Source: C7867-006 sp035438705 (GTDB taxonomy: Bacteria > Patescibacteriota > Minisyncoccia > Phycocordibacterales > DATDWN01). From it: a DNA stretch of 37,735 nucleotides. Position 1 is the stretch's first letter; each line of letters begins with the position of its first letter. Below, piece after piece: positions 24,124 through 30,938 of this stretch. The notes under the pieces are model-generated. The model ran no database searches. It was given only the letters and a program-made list of their open reading frames with translations, and was not told the origin of the DNA. The stretch is taken from NCBI GenBank assembly GCA_035438705.1, contig DAORIV010000005.1, forward strand, positions 1 to 37,735, in the 5' to 3' direction. The position numbers were made by a program, and so were the translations under genes.

Positions 24124-24951
24124 ATGAATATTGCATTTTTTGGTACAGATGACTTTTCAGTAAAAGTTTTAGAAAAACTAAAACAGAATAATGTGCTGCC
24201 AAAAATAATTGTAACAACCAAAGACAAACCTCAAGGAAGAAAACTTGTTATTACACCATCCCCTGCAAAAGTATGGGCAAAAAGTAACAACATACAATTT
24301 TTAGAGCCGGACAAATTAAATTCAGAATTTATAGAATTTTTTAGTAAATACGACATTGAACTTTCAATAGTAGCTTCATACGGGAAAATAATTCCAGAAA
24401 GTGTTTTGGACATTCCTAAATTTAAAACACTAAATTTACACCCATCCCTTTTACCAAAACTTCGTGGAGCATCCCCTCTTCAAACTGCAATCTTAGAAGA
24501 AAATGAAACTGGAGTAACAATTATTAAACTAGACAAAGAAATGGATCACGGACCTATTCTTGCTCAAGAAAAATTAAATATTATATGGCCTCCATATCTT
24601 GATGAATTGAAAGATGCCACAGCGAAGCTTGGTGCGGAAATGCTTTGTAAAATAATTACACTTTTACCAGAAAATAAAGTTATAGAAATAGAACAGGATC
24701 ACAGCAAAGCAACTTTTACAAAAAAAATCCAAAAGAAAGATGCTGAAATAAAGTTATCTGACTCTTCCGAAATAAACTTAAGGAAAATCAGAGCTTTCAG
24801 TGGTTGGTTGAATGCATTTTTCTATGACGACAACAAAAGAGTTATTGTTAAAACAGCTCATATAGAAAACGGTGAACTTATCCTAGAAAGAGTAATACCT
24901 GAAGGAAAAAAAGAAATGGACTACAAAGATTACTTGAGAGGAAAGAAGTAA
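24124..24951 (+). CDS. fmt: Methionyl-tRNA formyltransferase
   Basis: 275 aa (E. coli about 315, so the C-terminal tRNA-binding domain is short). It formylates initiator Met-tRNA. The catalytic triad is visible: N104 and H106 in LNLHPSLLPKLRGASPLQ, D141 in MDHGPILA. The ATG follows the def stop directly (TAAATG). The repeated element copy D begins 8 nt after the stop. Confidence 0.94.
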   Translation: MNIAFFGTDDFSVKVLEKLKQNNVLPKIIVTTKDKPQGRKLVITPSPAKVWAKSNNIQFLEPDKLNSEFIEFFSKYDIELSIVASYGKIIPESVLDIPKFKTLNLHPSLLPKLRGASPLQTAILEENETGVTIIKLDKEMDHGPILAQEKLNIIWPPYLDELKDATAKLGAEMLCKIITLLPENKVIEIEQDHSKATFTKKIQKKDAEIKLSDSSEINLRKIRAFSGWLNAFFYDDNKRVIVKTAHIENGELILERVIPEGKKEMDYKDYLRGKK

Positions 24952-24959
24952 TGGTTTGT

Positions 24960-25193
24960 AGAATTTTCGTTGACTCATATCTTTTCAGCACCCCCGCAAA
25001 CCCCAAGTAGGTTCCGTCAAGGTGAGAAATGATGGGTATCATTTTGTAAAACCTTGAACATCTTCAAGATGTGAAAGGTGTACTGTTCCTGTAAGGAATC
25101 ACTTCTTGACGGATTGGGGTTGAGGAAAGGCCTTAAAAATTCGCTGGAATTTTTAAGGTTGCGTTGAAAAGATATGAGGATGAAGAAAATTCT
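24960..25193 (+). ncRNA. Structured intergenic element, copy D (expanded)
   Basis: P0 AGAATTTTC/GAAAATTCT (24960-24968 with 25185-25193, 9 bp), loop GUUGA against GAUGAA, P1 14 bp perfect (24974-24987 with 25165-25178). P2 is enlarged: AACCCCAA/TTGGGGTT (24999-25006 with 25114-25121) and TCCGTCAAG/CTTGACGGA (25013-25021 with 25105-25113), enclosing three hairpins (25028-25043, 25051-25079, about 25086-25098). Linker GAGGAAA (25122-25128) and P3 of 12 bp with loop GCTG (25131-25158). It fills the gap between two convergent stop codons. Confidence 0.85.
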
Positions 25194-25194
25194 T

Positions 25195-25353
25195 CTAAAA
25201 ACTATCACTATACATTGATACAGAGTCTATTGATAAAGCTTTTTGTTCTGCTTTCACCATAACATGCAAAAGCAGAATTATTATCATTGAGCATCCAAAA
25301 ACAAAACTCTTCATAAACCAGTTAGCTTCCTGTTTTACACTTCCTATTTGCAT
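25195..25353 (-). CDS. Tiny single-span membrane protein (52 aa)
   Basis: Starts with ATG one base after the hpf stop codon (TAAAATG), so it is likely translated by coupling. It begins MQIGSVKQEANWFMKSF, has one clear transmembrane helix (SFVFGCSMIIILLLHVMV) and a polar tail (KAEQKALSIDSVSMYSDSF). No recognised family. It stops one base before copy D of the repeated element. Confidence 0.5.
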   Translation of the reverse strand: MQIGSVKQEANWFMKSFVFGCSMIIILLLHVMVKAEQKALSIDSVSMYSDSF

Positions 25354-25354
25354 T

Positions 25355-25729
25355 TTACTTTCTAAAGTCCAAACTTTTTAGAAGGTTCTTAATTTTACCA
25401 GCACCTCTTCTAAACAGTGTTTCTTTTTTACTTTTTTCTGATACGAGTTGTCTTTCTACATCATCCTTAACTAAATCAATTGCAGAATATAAATCCGCTT
25501 GCTCTGAAACAGCATAAATCTGTGATGATCCAGACACAAACATATTTACTTCGGCTTTAAATATTTCCCCTGAATTATGATGATTGGTTGTTCTTCCTAT
25601 CTCTACTTCACACAAAACTTCAGAACTACCCCCTGTGAACTTTTCAAGTGGTGTAAGTTTTTTATTAATGTAATCATTAATTGCATCTGTTAAATCAAAA
25701 TTTATTGCGCGTGTTTTGATGTTAATCAT
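25355..25729 (-). CDS. hpf: Ribosome hibernation promoting factor (HPF/RaiA, S30AE)
   Basis: 124 aa, short form. The beta-alpha-beta-beta-beta-alpha domain is seen from INIKTRAINFDLTDAINDYI, KKLTPLEKFTG, CEVEIGRTTNHHNSGEIFKA to ADLYSAIDLVKDDVERQL, followed by a basic tail KIKNLLKSLDFRK. It binds the small subunit and silences ribosomes in stress. The long-form C-terminal dimerisation domain is missing. Confidence 0.92.
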   Translation of the reverse strand: MINIKTRAINFDLTDAINDYINKKLTPLEKFTGGSSEVLCEVEIGRTTNHHNSGEIFKAEVNMFVSGSSQIYAVSEQADLYSAIDLVKDDVERQLVSEKSKKETLFRRGAGKIKNLLKSLDFRK

Positions 25730-25756
25730 AAATTTTTGTAATAGTTAATAAAATAT

Positions 25757-26026
25757 TTAGTTACTTCTCCGATATCTTGCTTTTTCTTCATCTGTGACAT
25801 GTAACTGTGAAAAAACTGACGAAGCCTCATCCTGATCTATCTCACCTCTAGCGAACAAACCGTCAATTGCACCCACAAGATATTGTTTTACTTTTTCGAT
25901 TTCTCCTGATTCAATATAATCTTCTATGTCAATTTGCCCTTCATCATTTAAATATTTTTTTGAAAGGTCAACTAAAACCTCTTTATAATCAACACTTTCA
26001 TTGTGTGGTGGCATTTCGTTATTCAT
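25757..26026 (-). CDS. Small acidic protein of unknown function (89 aa)
   Basis: Not recognised. Starts MNNEMPPHNESVDYKEVLVD; the ATG at 26026 is set by TATAAT (26033-26038) ending 6 nt before it, a leaderless arrangement. Mostly helical and acidic (YLNDEGQIDIEDYIESGEIE), with a conserved-looking GAIDGLFARGEIDQDEASSV turn reminiscent of but not matching an EF-hand, ending basic (EEKARYRRSN). Soluble, no membrane segment. Possibly co-transcribed with hpf 27 nt downstream. Confidence 0.7.
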   Translation of the reverse strand: MNNEMPPHNESVDYKEVLVDLSKKYLNDEGQIDIEDYIESGEIEKVKQYLVGAIDGLFARGEIDQDEASSVFSQLHVTDEEKARYRRSN

Positions 26027-26060
26027 GTCTACATTATACACCTAAGTATAAATCAAAACA

Positions 26061-26087
26061 AAAGAACGCTATTATATAGCGTTCTTT
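26061..26087 (-). terminator. Terminator of tRNA-Asn
   Basis: AAAGAACGCTAT (26061-26072) pairs with 26076-26087 across a 3-nt loop; on the minus strand it is followed by TTTTGTTTTG. It ends transcription of the intron-containing tRNA. Confidence 0.8.
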
Positions 26088-26141
26088 GTGCATGATTACT
26101 AAGCTCCGGCGGTAGGGATCGAACCTACGACCAATCGCTTA

Positions 26142-26703
26142 CATTGATTCCACGATTACGCGTGGCATGGACTATATCATCATCCTTCTTTTCGAGTGGG
26201 ATGTGGGGCGCTTCGCGATCATTTCTGATAGCTACTCTCTTTCGAGATAGTCTCTACACCTTAATTTAAATTTCTTCAAAGTCTTGGCTCGGGATTGCCC
26301 TCTATTTTACTAGATAGGGTTTCCCCGAATTCACCTCATTTTTCATCCTAAATTACTTTAGGAAGCTGCGTAATGCCTTCATGTATTTCCATGTGACAAT
26401 TTGCACAAACGAGTACACATTTTTTAATTTCATCTTCAATTTTATTCCATGATCGAGTCAATCCTTTTGAAGAAAGGTCAAACTCTTTTTTACTTGGATC
26501 AATGTGATGAAAACTAAGTGCTCGTTGGCATTTTTTATAGCCACATATCAGACACTTGTTACCTTTTGATGCTCTTGCCATTTCACGAAGTTTTTTCCTT
26601 CGATTTTTAACAGCTTGTCGCATATAAACGGCACGGTCAGCATAGGTTCTTTTCTCTTTTCTGGTATACATGTATTAAGTATACCATCAATGAACCCTTC
26701 GAC
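26142..26703 (-). other. Group I intron in the tRNA-Asn anticodon loop
   Basis: 562 nt. The conserved core is downstream of the encoded ORF: GGGGAAACCC (P4/P5 region), GGCAATCCCGAGCCAAG (Q), GGTGTAGAGACTATC (R) and GATATAGTCC (S), then a CCACG/CGTGG hairpin and the last G. This resembles the cyanobacterial tRNA-Leu intron type. The 5' exon ends in U as needed for the P1 U.G pair, but I could not find a convincing internal guide for P1; GCCU with GGGU nearby is the best candidate. An HNH gene fills the 5' part. Confidence 0.88.
26348..26671 (-). CDS. HNH homing endonuclease encoded in the group I intron
   Basis: 107 aa. Zinc ribbon CLICGYKKC (two Cys pairs with the later CANC), the HH of SFHHIDPSKK and the final CVLVCANCHMEIHEG make a complete HNH nuclease. 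A basic N-terminal region (TRKEKRTYADRAVYMRQAVKNRRKK region) likely contacts DNA. The ATG lies within a 7-bp hairpin GGTATAC/GTATACC, which could limit its translation. It would cut intronless tRNA-Asn genes and promote intron spread; it may also help folding. Confidence 0.9.
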   Translation of the reverse strand: MYTRKEKRTYADRAVYMRQAVKNRRKKLREMARASKGNKCLICGYKKCQRALSFHHIDPSKKEFDLSSKGLTRSWNKIEDEIKKCVLVCANCHMEIHEGITQLPKVI

Positions 26704-26881
26704 ACAGGCGATTGCTCTACCACTGAGCTACACCGGAGCTTATTAATCATTTTATTTAATTTTCAATGTTCAAACCGTAATAAATAGATAATATCAAAAA
26801 TATGCAGGAAAGCAATATTATATAGACACCATCTTTAAATCTGGTAAAGTACTTTGAAACTAGTACCTTGTGAGGAGAATC

Positions 26882-27145
26882 ATGCCAGGAGCATACCCGA
26901 GAGGTTTCATCAAAAATCAGGAAGAACTTGACCAGTTCTGGAATAAAAGAATCGGTCTATGTTTATCATTCTTGGTGGCGCTTGCTGTGTTTGCGAAGCT
27001 GGAACCAATTGAACCAGCAAAGTATGCTGGACTTACGATGTCGGTTATCAGCTTTGTTGTTGTCTTTCACGCAACTTTCGTGTTCAATATTGGAGGCAGA
27101 ATTATGACCTACTTTATTGGACCCTTTAATCCTGATAATCACTGA
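26882..27145 (+). CDS. Small two-span membrane protein (87 aa), GC-rich
   Basis: Not recognised. Two hydrophobic helices, IGLCLSFLVALAVFAKL and the longer LTMSVISFVVVFHATFVF, separated by EPIEPAKYAG; ends TYFIGPFNPDNH. The start at 26882 has GAGGAG 5 nt upstream. Codons are richer in GC than in the neighbours. It has its own terminator. Upstream lies a 10-bp palindrome AAAGTACTTT (26846-26855), a possible operator, but no convincing promoter. Confidence 0.7.
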   Translation: MPGAYPRGFIKNQEELDQFWNKRIGLCLSFLVALAVFAKLEPIEPAKYAGLTMSVISFVVVFHATFVFNIGGRIMTYFIGPFNPDNH

Positions 27146-27148
27146 ACT

Positions 27149-27184
27149 ACCACCTAACAGGCAATTCCCTGTTAGGTGGTTTTA
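27149..27184 (+). terminator. Terminator of the 87-aa membrane protein gene
   Basis: 13-bp perfect stem (27149-27161 with 27168-27180) followed by TTTTAG; 3 nt after the stop codon. Confidence 0.85.
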
Positions 27185-27229
27185 GCTTATTTTGTACACA
27201 AATGTAAATGAGTTACAATAAACCTTAAT

Positions 27230-27649
27230 ATGGCAAAAAGTAAATACACTGTATCGAATATAAAACTAAAAGTCAGAAAATCAAAAACTGGCAAAGGATT
27301 ATTTGCAGATGAAGATATACCAAAAGGAACTTGTATTATTGAATATAAAGGTGTGGTTGTGCCAGAAAACAAACTTGATACGATTAACTCAAAATACCTT
27401 TTTGAAGTCGGTAAAAAAACAACAATTAATGGAAATATTCCTGGAAATACTGCCAAATACATAAACCATTCCTGCAAACCAAACTGTGAAGCAGATGGAC
27501 CAGAAGGACATGTATATATAAGCGCCATTAGAAATATCAAAGCCGGAGAAGAGCTCTTTTATGACTACGGAGAAGAATATTTTGATGAGTATCTAAGTAA
27601 CGGCAGATGTCAGTGTGAAAAATGTAAAAAGACAAAAATTAAAAAGTAA
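27230..27649 (+). CDS. SET-domain protein (putative lysine methyltransferase)
   Basis: 139 aa, a compact SET domain with almost nothing else. Start of the domain: KSKTGKGLFADEDIPKGTCI; SAM-binding NHSC (79-82) within KYINHSCKPNCE; catalytic-region Tyr in GEELFYDYGEEYF (106-118); post-SET cysteines CQCEKC (127-132) plus C86 for a zinc site. All expected active-site pieces are there. SET enzymes are mainly eukaryotic; bacterial forms may methylate proteins of the bacterium or of a host. Substrate unknown. A TACAAT lies 10 nt before the ATG. Confidence 0.9.
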   Translation: MAKSKYTVSNIKLKVRKSKTGKGLFADEDIPKGTCIIEYKGVVVPENKLDTINSKYLFEVGKKTTINGNIPGNTAKYINHSCKPNCEADGPEGHVYISAIRNIKAGEELFYDYGEEYFDEYLSNGRCQCEKCKKTKIKK

Positions 27650-27663
27650 TATAATATTACTTT

Positions 27664-28431
27664 ATGGATTTAATACTGATTTCTATTCTAGAGGGTGTTA
27701 CAGAATTTTTACCTATATCATCAACAGCACACCTAATAATTCTTTCTAGACTACTCGAAGTTGACCTATCACTTCCCTATATAAAGTTTTATCTACTGGT
27801 CATACAACTTGGAGCCTTACTTGCCGGAGCATTTTTATTTACCAAAAAAGTATTTTCTGACAAAAAAATACTTTTAAATATAGTAATTAGTTTTTTACCA
27901 AGTGCGTTGCTTGGATTTATTTTATACAAAACATTTAAGCATTTACTTGAAGGCAACTTTCCTCTTTTGGCGTTAATGCTTTTTATTGGAGGAGTTATTT
28001 TTATTTATCTTGAAAAACATTTCGTCAAAAATCCGGAGTCATTTGGAAAAATTGATATGAATAAAACTGATGCACTTATCGTTGGTCTTGCTCAAGCTAT
28101 TGCAATAATACCTGGAGTGTCTAGATCTGGTGCCACAATAATTGCAGGAATAATGAGGGGAATAAAAAAGGAATTAATAATTGAATATACTTTCCTTCTA
28201 GCTCTTCCCACTCTTGGCACTGCTGTAGCCTATGATACTTATAAATCACTTAATCTATTTTCTGAAATAACTAGTTATTCAATATTGTATATAGGAGTTG
28301 CGATTTCATTCATTACCGCATTTATTACACTTTATTTTTTTAAGCACCATTTAAAAAGAATCTCACTAACCTACTTTGGAATATATAGAATCCTCCTATC
28401 ACTAGTTATACTTTTCGTATACTTGTTTTAA
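27664..28431 (+). CDS. uppP: Undecaprenyl-diphosphatase UppP (BacA)
   Basis: 255 aa, about eight membrane helices. Motifs: EGVTEFLPISSTAHLII near the N-terminus and PGVSRSGATIIAGI in the middle, which hold the catalytic Glu, Ser and Arg residues. It recycles the lipid carrier of peptidoglycan synthesis. TATAAT overlaps the stop of the SET gene (27650-27655) and ends 8 nt before the ATG. The 3' end overlaps the convergent gene by 30 bp. Confidence 0.95.
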   Translation: MDLILISILEGVTEFLPISSTAHLIILSRLLEVDLSLPYIKFYLLVIQLGALLAGAFLFTKKVFSDKKILLNIVISFLPSALLGFILYKTFKHLLEGNFPLLALMLFIGGVIFIYLEKHFVKNPESFGKIDMNKTDALIVGLAQAIAIIPGVSRSGATIIAGIMRGIKKELIIEYTFLLALPTLGTAVAYDTYKSLNLFSEITSYSILYIGVAISFITAFITLYFFKHHLKRISLTYFGIYRILLSLVILFVYLF

Positions 28432-28923
28432 ACTCTCTTTTCTTTTTTTGTACTGATACAACCAAATAGAATACAGAACGATAATAAATACTACATTTGG
28501 AATAAATATATGAGGATCACTCCATGGTATTCCGTTTATTCTGTGATCAGATAAAGGCCAAAGATACGGTGTCGGAAAAAACTCTAGTGAATGTGTGGGC
28601 ATATCTACCAAAATATGAAATGGCCAACCAAGGGTAAGATATGCAAAACTTTTCTTACCTAGAAACCACAGTATTGCAAAAAATATCGCGTACGGAACAA
28701 AGCTGTGAGTAAAATCATACAAAGTGTGAACATACTTCGGAATACTAGATATATCTGGCCTACCCATTGCAATTTTCCCAAAACTCAAAACCCTTGCAAT
28801 AAAAAACACGCCGAATGAAAGTAAGTCTGGACCAACACCAAAAAGAAAAGCTATCAAGTATTTTTTTCTACTTTCTCTTCCAAAAGCTACACCTCCATAT
28901 AGACCATGAGATAAAATATCCAT
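28402..28923 (-). CDS. Membrane protein, YdjM/DUF457-like putative metal-dependent hydrolase
   Basis: 173 aa, with about four membrane helices. MDILSHGLYGG at the start, FGVGPDLLSFG, DFTHSF, GWPFHILVDMPTHS contain the spaced His/Asp residues of YdjM-type (DUF457-like) proteins, which may hydrolyse lipids, though activity is unproven. ATG at 28923 is set by TATTAT (28930-28935) ending 6 nt before. Overlaps uppP tail-to-tail. Confidence 0.7.
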   Translation of the reverse strand: MDILSHGLYGGVAFGRESRKKYLIAFLFGVGPDLLSFGVFFIARVLSFGKIAMGRPDISSIPKYVHTLYDFTHSFVPYAIFFAILWFLGKKSFAYLTLGWPFHILVDMPTHSLEFFPTPYLWPLSDHRINGIPWSDPHIFIPNVVFIIVLYSIWLYQYKKRKESLKQVYEKYN

Positions 28924-28939
28924 TTTTAAATAATAACAC

Positions 28940-28981
28940 AATATAATAAAAACCCCGATTTCTCGGGGTTTTTATTATATT
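28940..28981 (-). terminator. 19-bp perfect hairpin terminating mscL
   Basis: Arms 28940-28958 and 28963-28981 are fully complementary around loop TTTC, with a CCCCGA/TCGGGG core and flanking A/T runs, so it can stop transcription in both directions. It lies between the mscL stop and the -10 of the next minus-strand gene. Confidence 0.85.
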
Positions 28982-28985
28982 CTAA

Positions 28986-29288
28986 TTACGCTTTTGGCTT
29001 GTCTAATTTATCTAACCCTAGCATTTTCACTCCGTAGTAAACCACAAGTGCAATAACAACAAAATCAATCACCACACTTAGGAAATCTCCATACATTATT
29101 TGAACTGAACCCTTTCCAAATGATGCATTCTTCATTCCTTCAGCAGAACCAAGTATTATACCCAAAACAGGGTTAATGATATCGTTTACTAAAGCAGAAA
29201 CTACTTTAGAAACAGCGCCTCCTAATATAAAACCGACTGCTAGACCAACGACGCCTTGCTCTCTTATAAAATCAATAAATCCTTTCAT
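28986..29288 (-). CDS. mscL: Large-conductance mechanosensitive channel MscL
   Basis: 100 aa, a short MscL with two membrane helices. The first helix GVVGLAVGFILGGAVSKVV carries the conserved gate glycines; NDIINPVLG follows, and the second helix is VIDFVVIALVVYYGV. The C-terminal helical bundle is reduced. It opens under membrane tension and releases solutes. Confidence 0.94.
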   Translation of the reverse strand: MKGFIDFIREQGVVGLAVGFILGGAVSKVVSALVNDIINPVLGIILGSAEGMKNASFGKGSVQIMYGDFLSVVIDFVVIALVVYYGVKMLGLDKLDKPKA

Positions 29289-29372
29289 ATTTTTTATATT
29301 AATAATAAATATTGTTCATATAATAATACTAAATAAATATATTTCAAGCTATACAAGTGATATAATCAGCCC

Positions 29373-29693
29373 ATGAATAAGTTAAGAAAAACTTCACATT
29401 TTTCAGAAATACTTGAAGAATCAGAAAAAAATCCAGTAATAATATACAAGCATTCAAATAGTTGTGGGCTTAGTACACAAACGGAAATTGAAATTAGAAA
29501 TGCGTTAGATAATGAAATAATTAAGATTCCAGTTTATATAGTGGTAGTACAAGAGATGCCTGTATTGTCAAAAAATATTGAAACTTTTCTTAATATCAAA
29601 CATGAAAGCCCGCAAGTAATAGTCTTAAAAAAAGGAAAGGTTACTTACAATAAAAGTCACCATGATATAAAACCTACTGACTTTATTTACTAA
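29373..29693 (+). CDS. YtxJ-like thioredoxin-fold protein
   Basis: 106 aa. NPVIIYKHSNSCGLSTQTE matches the YtxJ (bacilliredoxin-like, DUF2847) signature with a single redox Cys (C in SCGLS), and HESPQVIVLKKGKV contains the cis-Pro segment of the thioredoxin fold. It may reduce mixed disulphides of a low-molecular-weight thiol; the thiol used here is unknown. TATAAT (29361-29366) ends 6 nt before the ATG. Confidence 0.8.
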   Translation: MNKLRKTSHFSEILEESEKNPVIIYKHSNSCGLSTQTEIEIRNALDNEIIKIPVYIVVVQEMPVLSKNIETFLNIKHESPQVIVLKKGKVTYNKSHHDIKPTDFIY

Positions 29694-29715
29694 GTATTTA
29701 TGATAGTATTGCACT

Positions 29716-30606
29716 ATGAAAATTAATGAAGGTTCAAACAAAGAAAAAGCCTTAAAAATAGTCCCTTCTATACTAATCGTCTCTTCCATTGCATTCAATG
29801 TGTATCTCTATAACGAACTTAGACTTGAAAACCTTTCAATTAAATCAGAGATAGAAACTTTTGAAACTGCCCTTTCAATAACACAAAAAAGACTATCTAG
29901 TACGACGGCGGAAAAACTTGCTGTTGTAGATTCATTACAAAAAGAAAAAGAAAATACAAATTTTTTTCAAAGTCAGATTCAAAACTTAGCTGGAACAGTT
30001 GGAGTACTTGAGAAACTTAGTAAAACAGACGCTGAACTCCTTAAAAAATATTCTAAAGTGTATTTTTTAAACGAAAACTACATCCCTGAAAGCATTTCTC
30101 CAATAGATCCGAAGTATTTATTACAAAAAGATAAAGTTACAGAAATAAATACAAAAGTCTTGCCGTATCTACAAAAACTGATAGATGACGCAAATAACTC
30201 TGGATTAAATTTACTAATACTTTCAGGTTATAGATCATTCCATACTCAGGCATCACTAAAATCAGCATACAAAGTAACCTATGGATCTGGAGCAAACAAA
30301 TTTTCTGCGGATCAGGGATATTCTGAACACCAGCTTGGAACCACAGTTGATTTTACAAACAATAAAATTGGTGCTGTGCTTTCTGGATTTGATAAAACCG
30401 AAGAATATAAATGGTTACAAGAGAATGCTCATAAATACGGTTTTATACTTTCATATCCCAAAAATAACACTTACTACATATTTGAACCATGGCACTGGAG
30501 ATATGTTGGGGTAGAATTAGCCACAAAATTATACGATGAAAAACTAGATTTTTACTCAATGGATCAAAGAACACTAGACAGTTACCTACTCAACTTATTC
30601 AATTAA
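29716..30606 (+). CDS. VanY-like D,D-carboxypeptidase, membrane anchored
   Basis: 296 aa. N-terminal transmembrane helix (about residues 14-30), a coiled-coil spacer (36-115), then a peptidase M15B domain: SGYRSFHTQASL, SEHQLGTTVDF (H205 and D212 zinc ligands) and EPWHWRYVG (E257 catalytic, H260 zinc ligand). It trims the terminal D-Ala of peptidoglycan stems outside the cell. Complete and likely active. TAGTAT (29704-29709) ends 6 nt before the ATG; a terminator follows the stop. Confidence 0.9.
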   Translation: MKINEGSNKEKALKIVPSILIVSSIAFNVYLYNELRLENLSIKSEIETFETALSITQKRLSSTTAEKLAVVDSLQKEKENTNFFQSQIQNLAGTVGVLEKLSKTDAELLKKYSKVYFLNENYIPESISPIDPKYLLQKDKVTEINTKVLPYLQKLIDDANNSGLNLLILSGYRSFHTQASLKSAYKVTYGSGANKFSADQGYSEHQLGTTVDFTNNKIGAVLSGFDKTEEYKWLQENAHKYGFILSYPKNNTYYIFEPWHWRYVGVELATKLYDEKLDFYSMDQRTLDSYLLNLFN

Positions 30607-30635
30607 AAAAACCGCATTTTGCGGTTTTTTTAATT
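30601..30635. terminator. Bidirectional terminator between VanY-like and DUF378 genes
   Basis: 16-bp perfect palindromic stem (30601-30616 with 30620-30635), core CCGCA/TGCGG flanked by A7 and T7. It serves both convergent genes. Confidence 0.88.
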
Positions 30636-30648
30636 TTTGGTCTCAGTA

Positions 30649-30870
30649 TTACATTTGTGCACCAGAACCAGAATTACAATCCCTACAGTTGTTCTTATGA
30701 GTCACAACTTCATAAACAGCTGAAACTCCTACAAGAAGGTAAACGATTCTTTCTACCATTGGCCATGAACCAAGTAGCATGTTTACCAAATTAAATCCAA
30801 GTGCCTCAAGTCCCCAATTTAGTGCTCCCACAATAACTAGTATATATGTAACTTTGTGCAATGATTTCAT
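30649..30870 (-). CDS. DUF378-family membrane protein
   Basis: 73 aa. Two membrane helices with the family pattern VTYILVIVGALNWGLEALGF and RIVYLLVGVSAVYEVVTH, and a Cys-containing tail NNCRDCNSGSG. Function unknown. The ATG at 30870 fits the family N-terminus MKSLHKVTYIL; TAATAT lies about 7 nt upstream. Confidence 0.85.
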   Translation of the reverse strand: MKSLHKVTYILVIVGALNWGLEALGFNLVNMLLGSWPMVERIVYLLVGVSAVYEVVTHKNNCRDCNSGSGAQM

Positions 30871-30938
30871 AATATAAATATTATTAATAATTATTAACAT
30901 CTATATTATACCAAATACATAATTCGAATTGTCAAAAC

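Larger units (their letters stand above)
26104..26737 (-). tRNA. tRNA-Asn (GTT) interrupted by a group I intron
   Basis: 5' exon 26704-26737 and 3' exon 26104-26141 together give 72 nt: acceptor TCCGGTG with CGCCGGA, discriminator G (typical for Asn), D arm GCTCAGTGGTAGAGC, anticodon stem AATCGC/GCGATT, loop CTGTTAA with anticodon GTT, T arm GTAGG-TTCGATC-CCTAC. The intron interrupts the anticodon between bases 35 and 36 (GT|T). Choosing the join after TGT is supported by the tRNA-Asn body, the terminal U of the 5' exon and the terminal G of the intron. A tRNA-Thr(TGT) join is possible on paper but would leave a non-G intron end. Confidence 0.85.

Noticed and set aside
10573..25193. Classical insertion sequence or MITE with target duplications
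   Set aside because: No transposase, and no clear direct repeats at the ends; the outer helices differ in sequence between copies, unlike MITE terminal repeats.
26104..26737. tRNA-Thr (TGT) as product of the split tRNA
   Set aside because: It would need an intron ending in A, not G, and the acceptor, discriminator G and body are those of tRNA-Asn.
27187..27540. 117-aa minus-strand ORF opposite the SET gene
   Set aside because: It is the antisense shadow of a gene with complete catalytic motifs and has no start signals.
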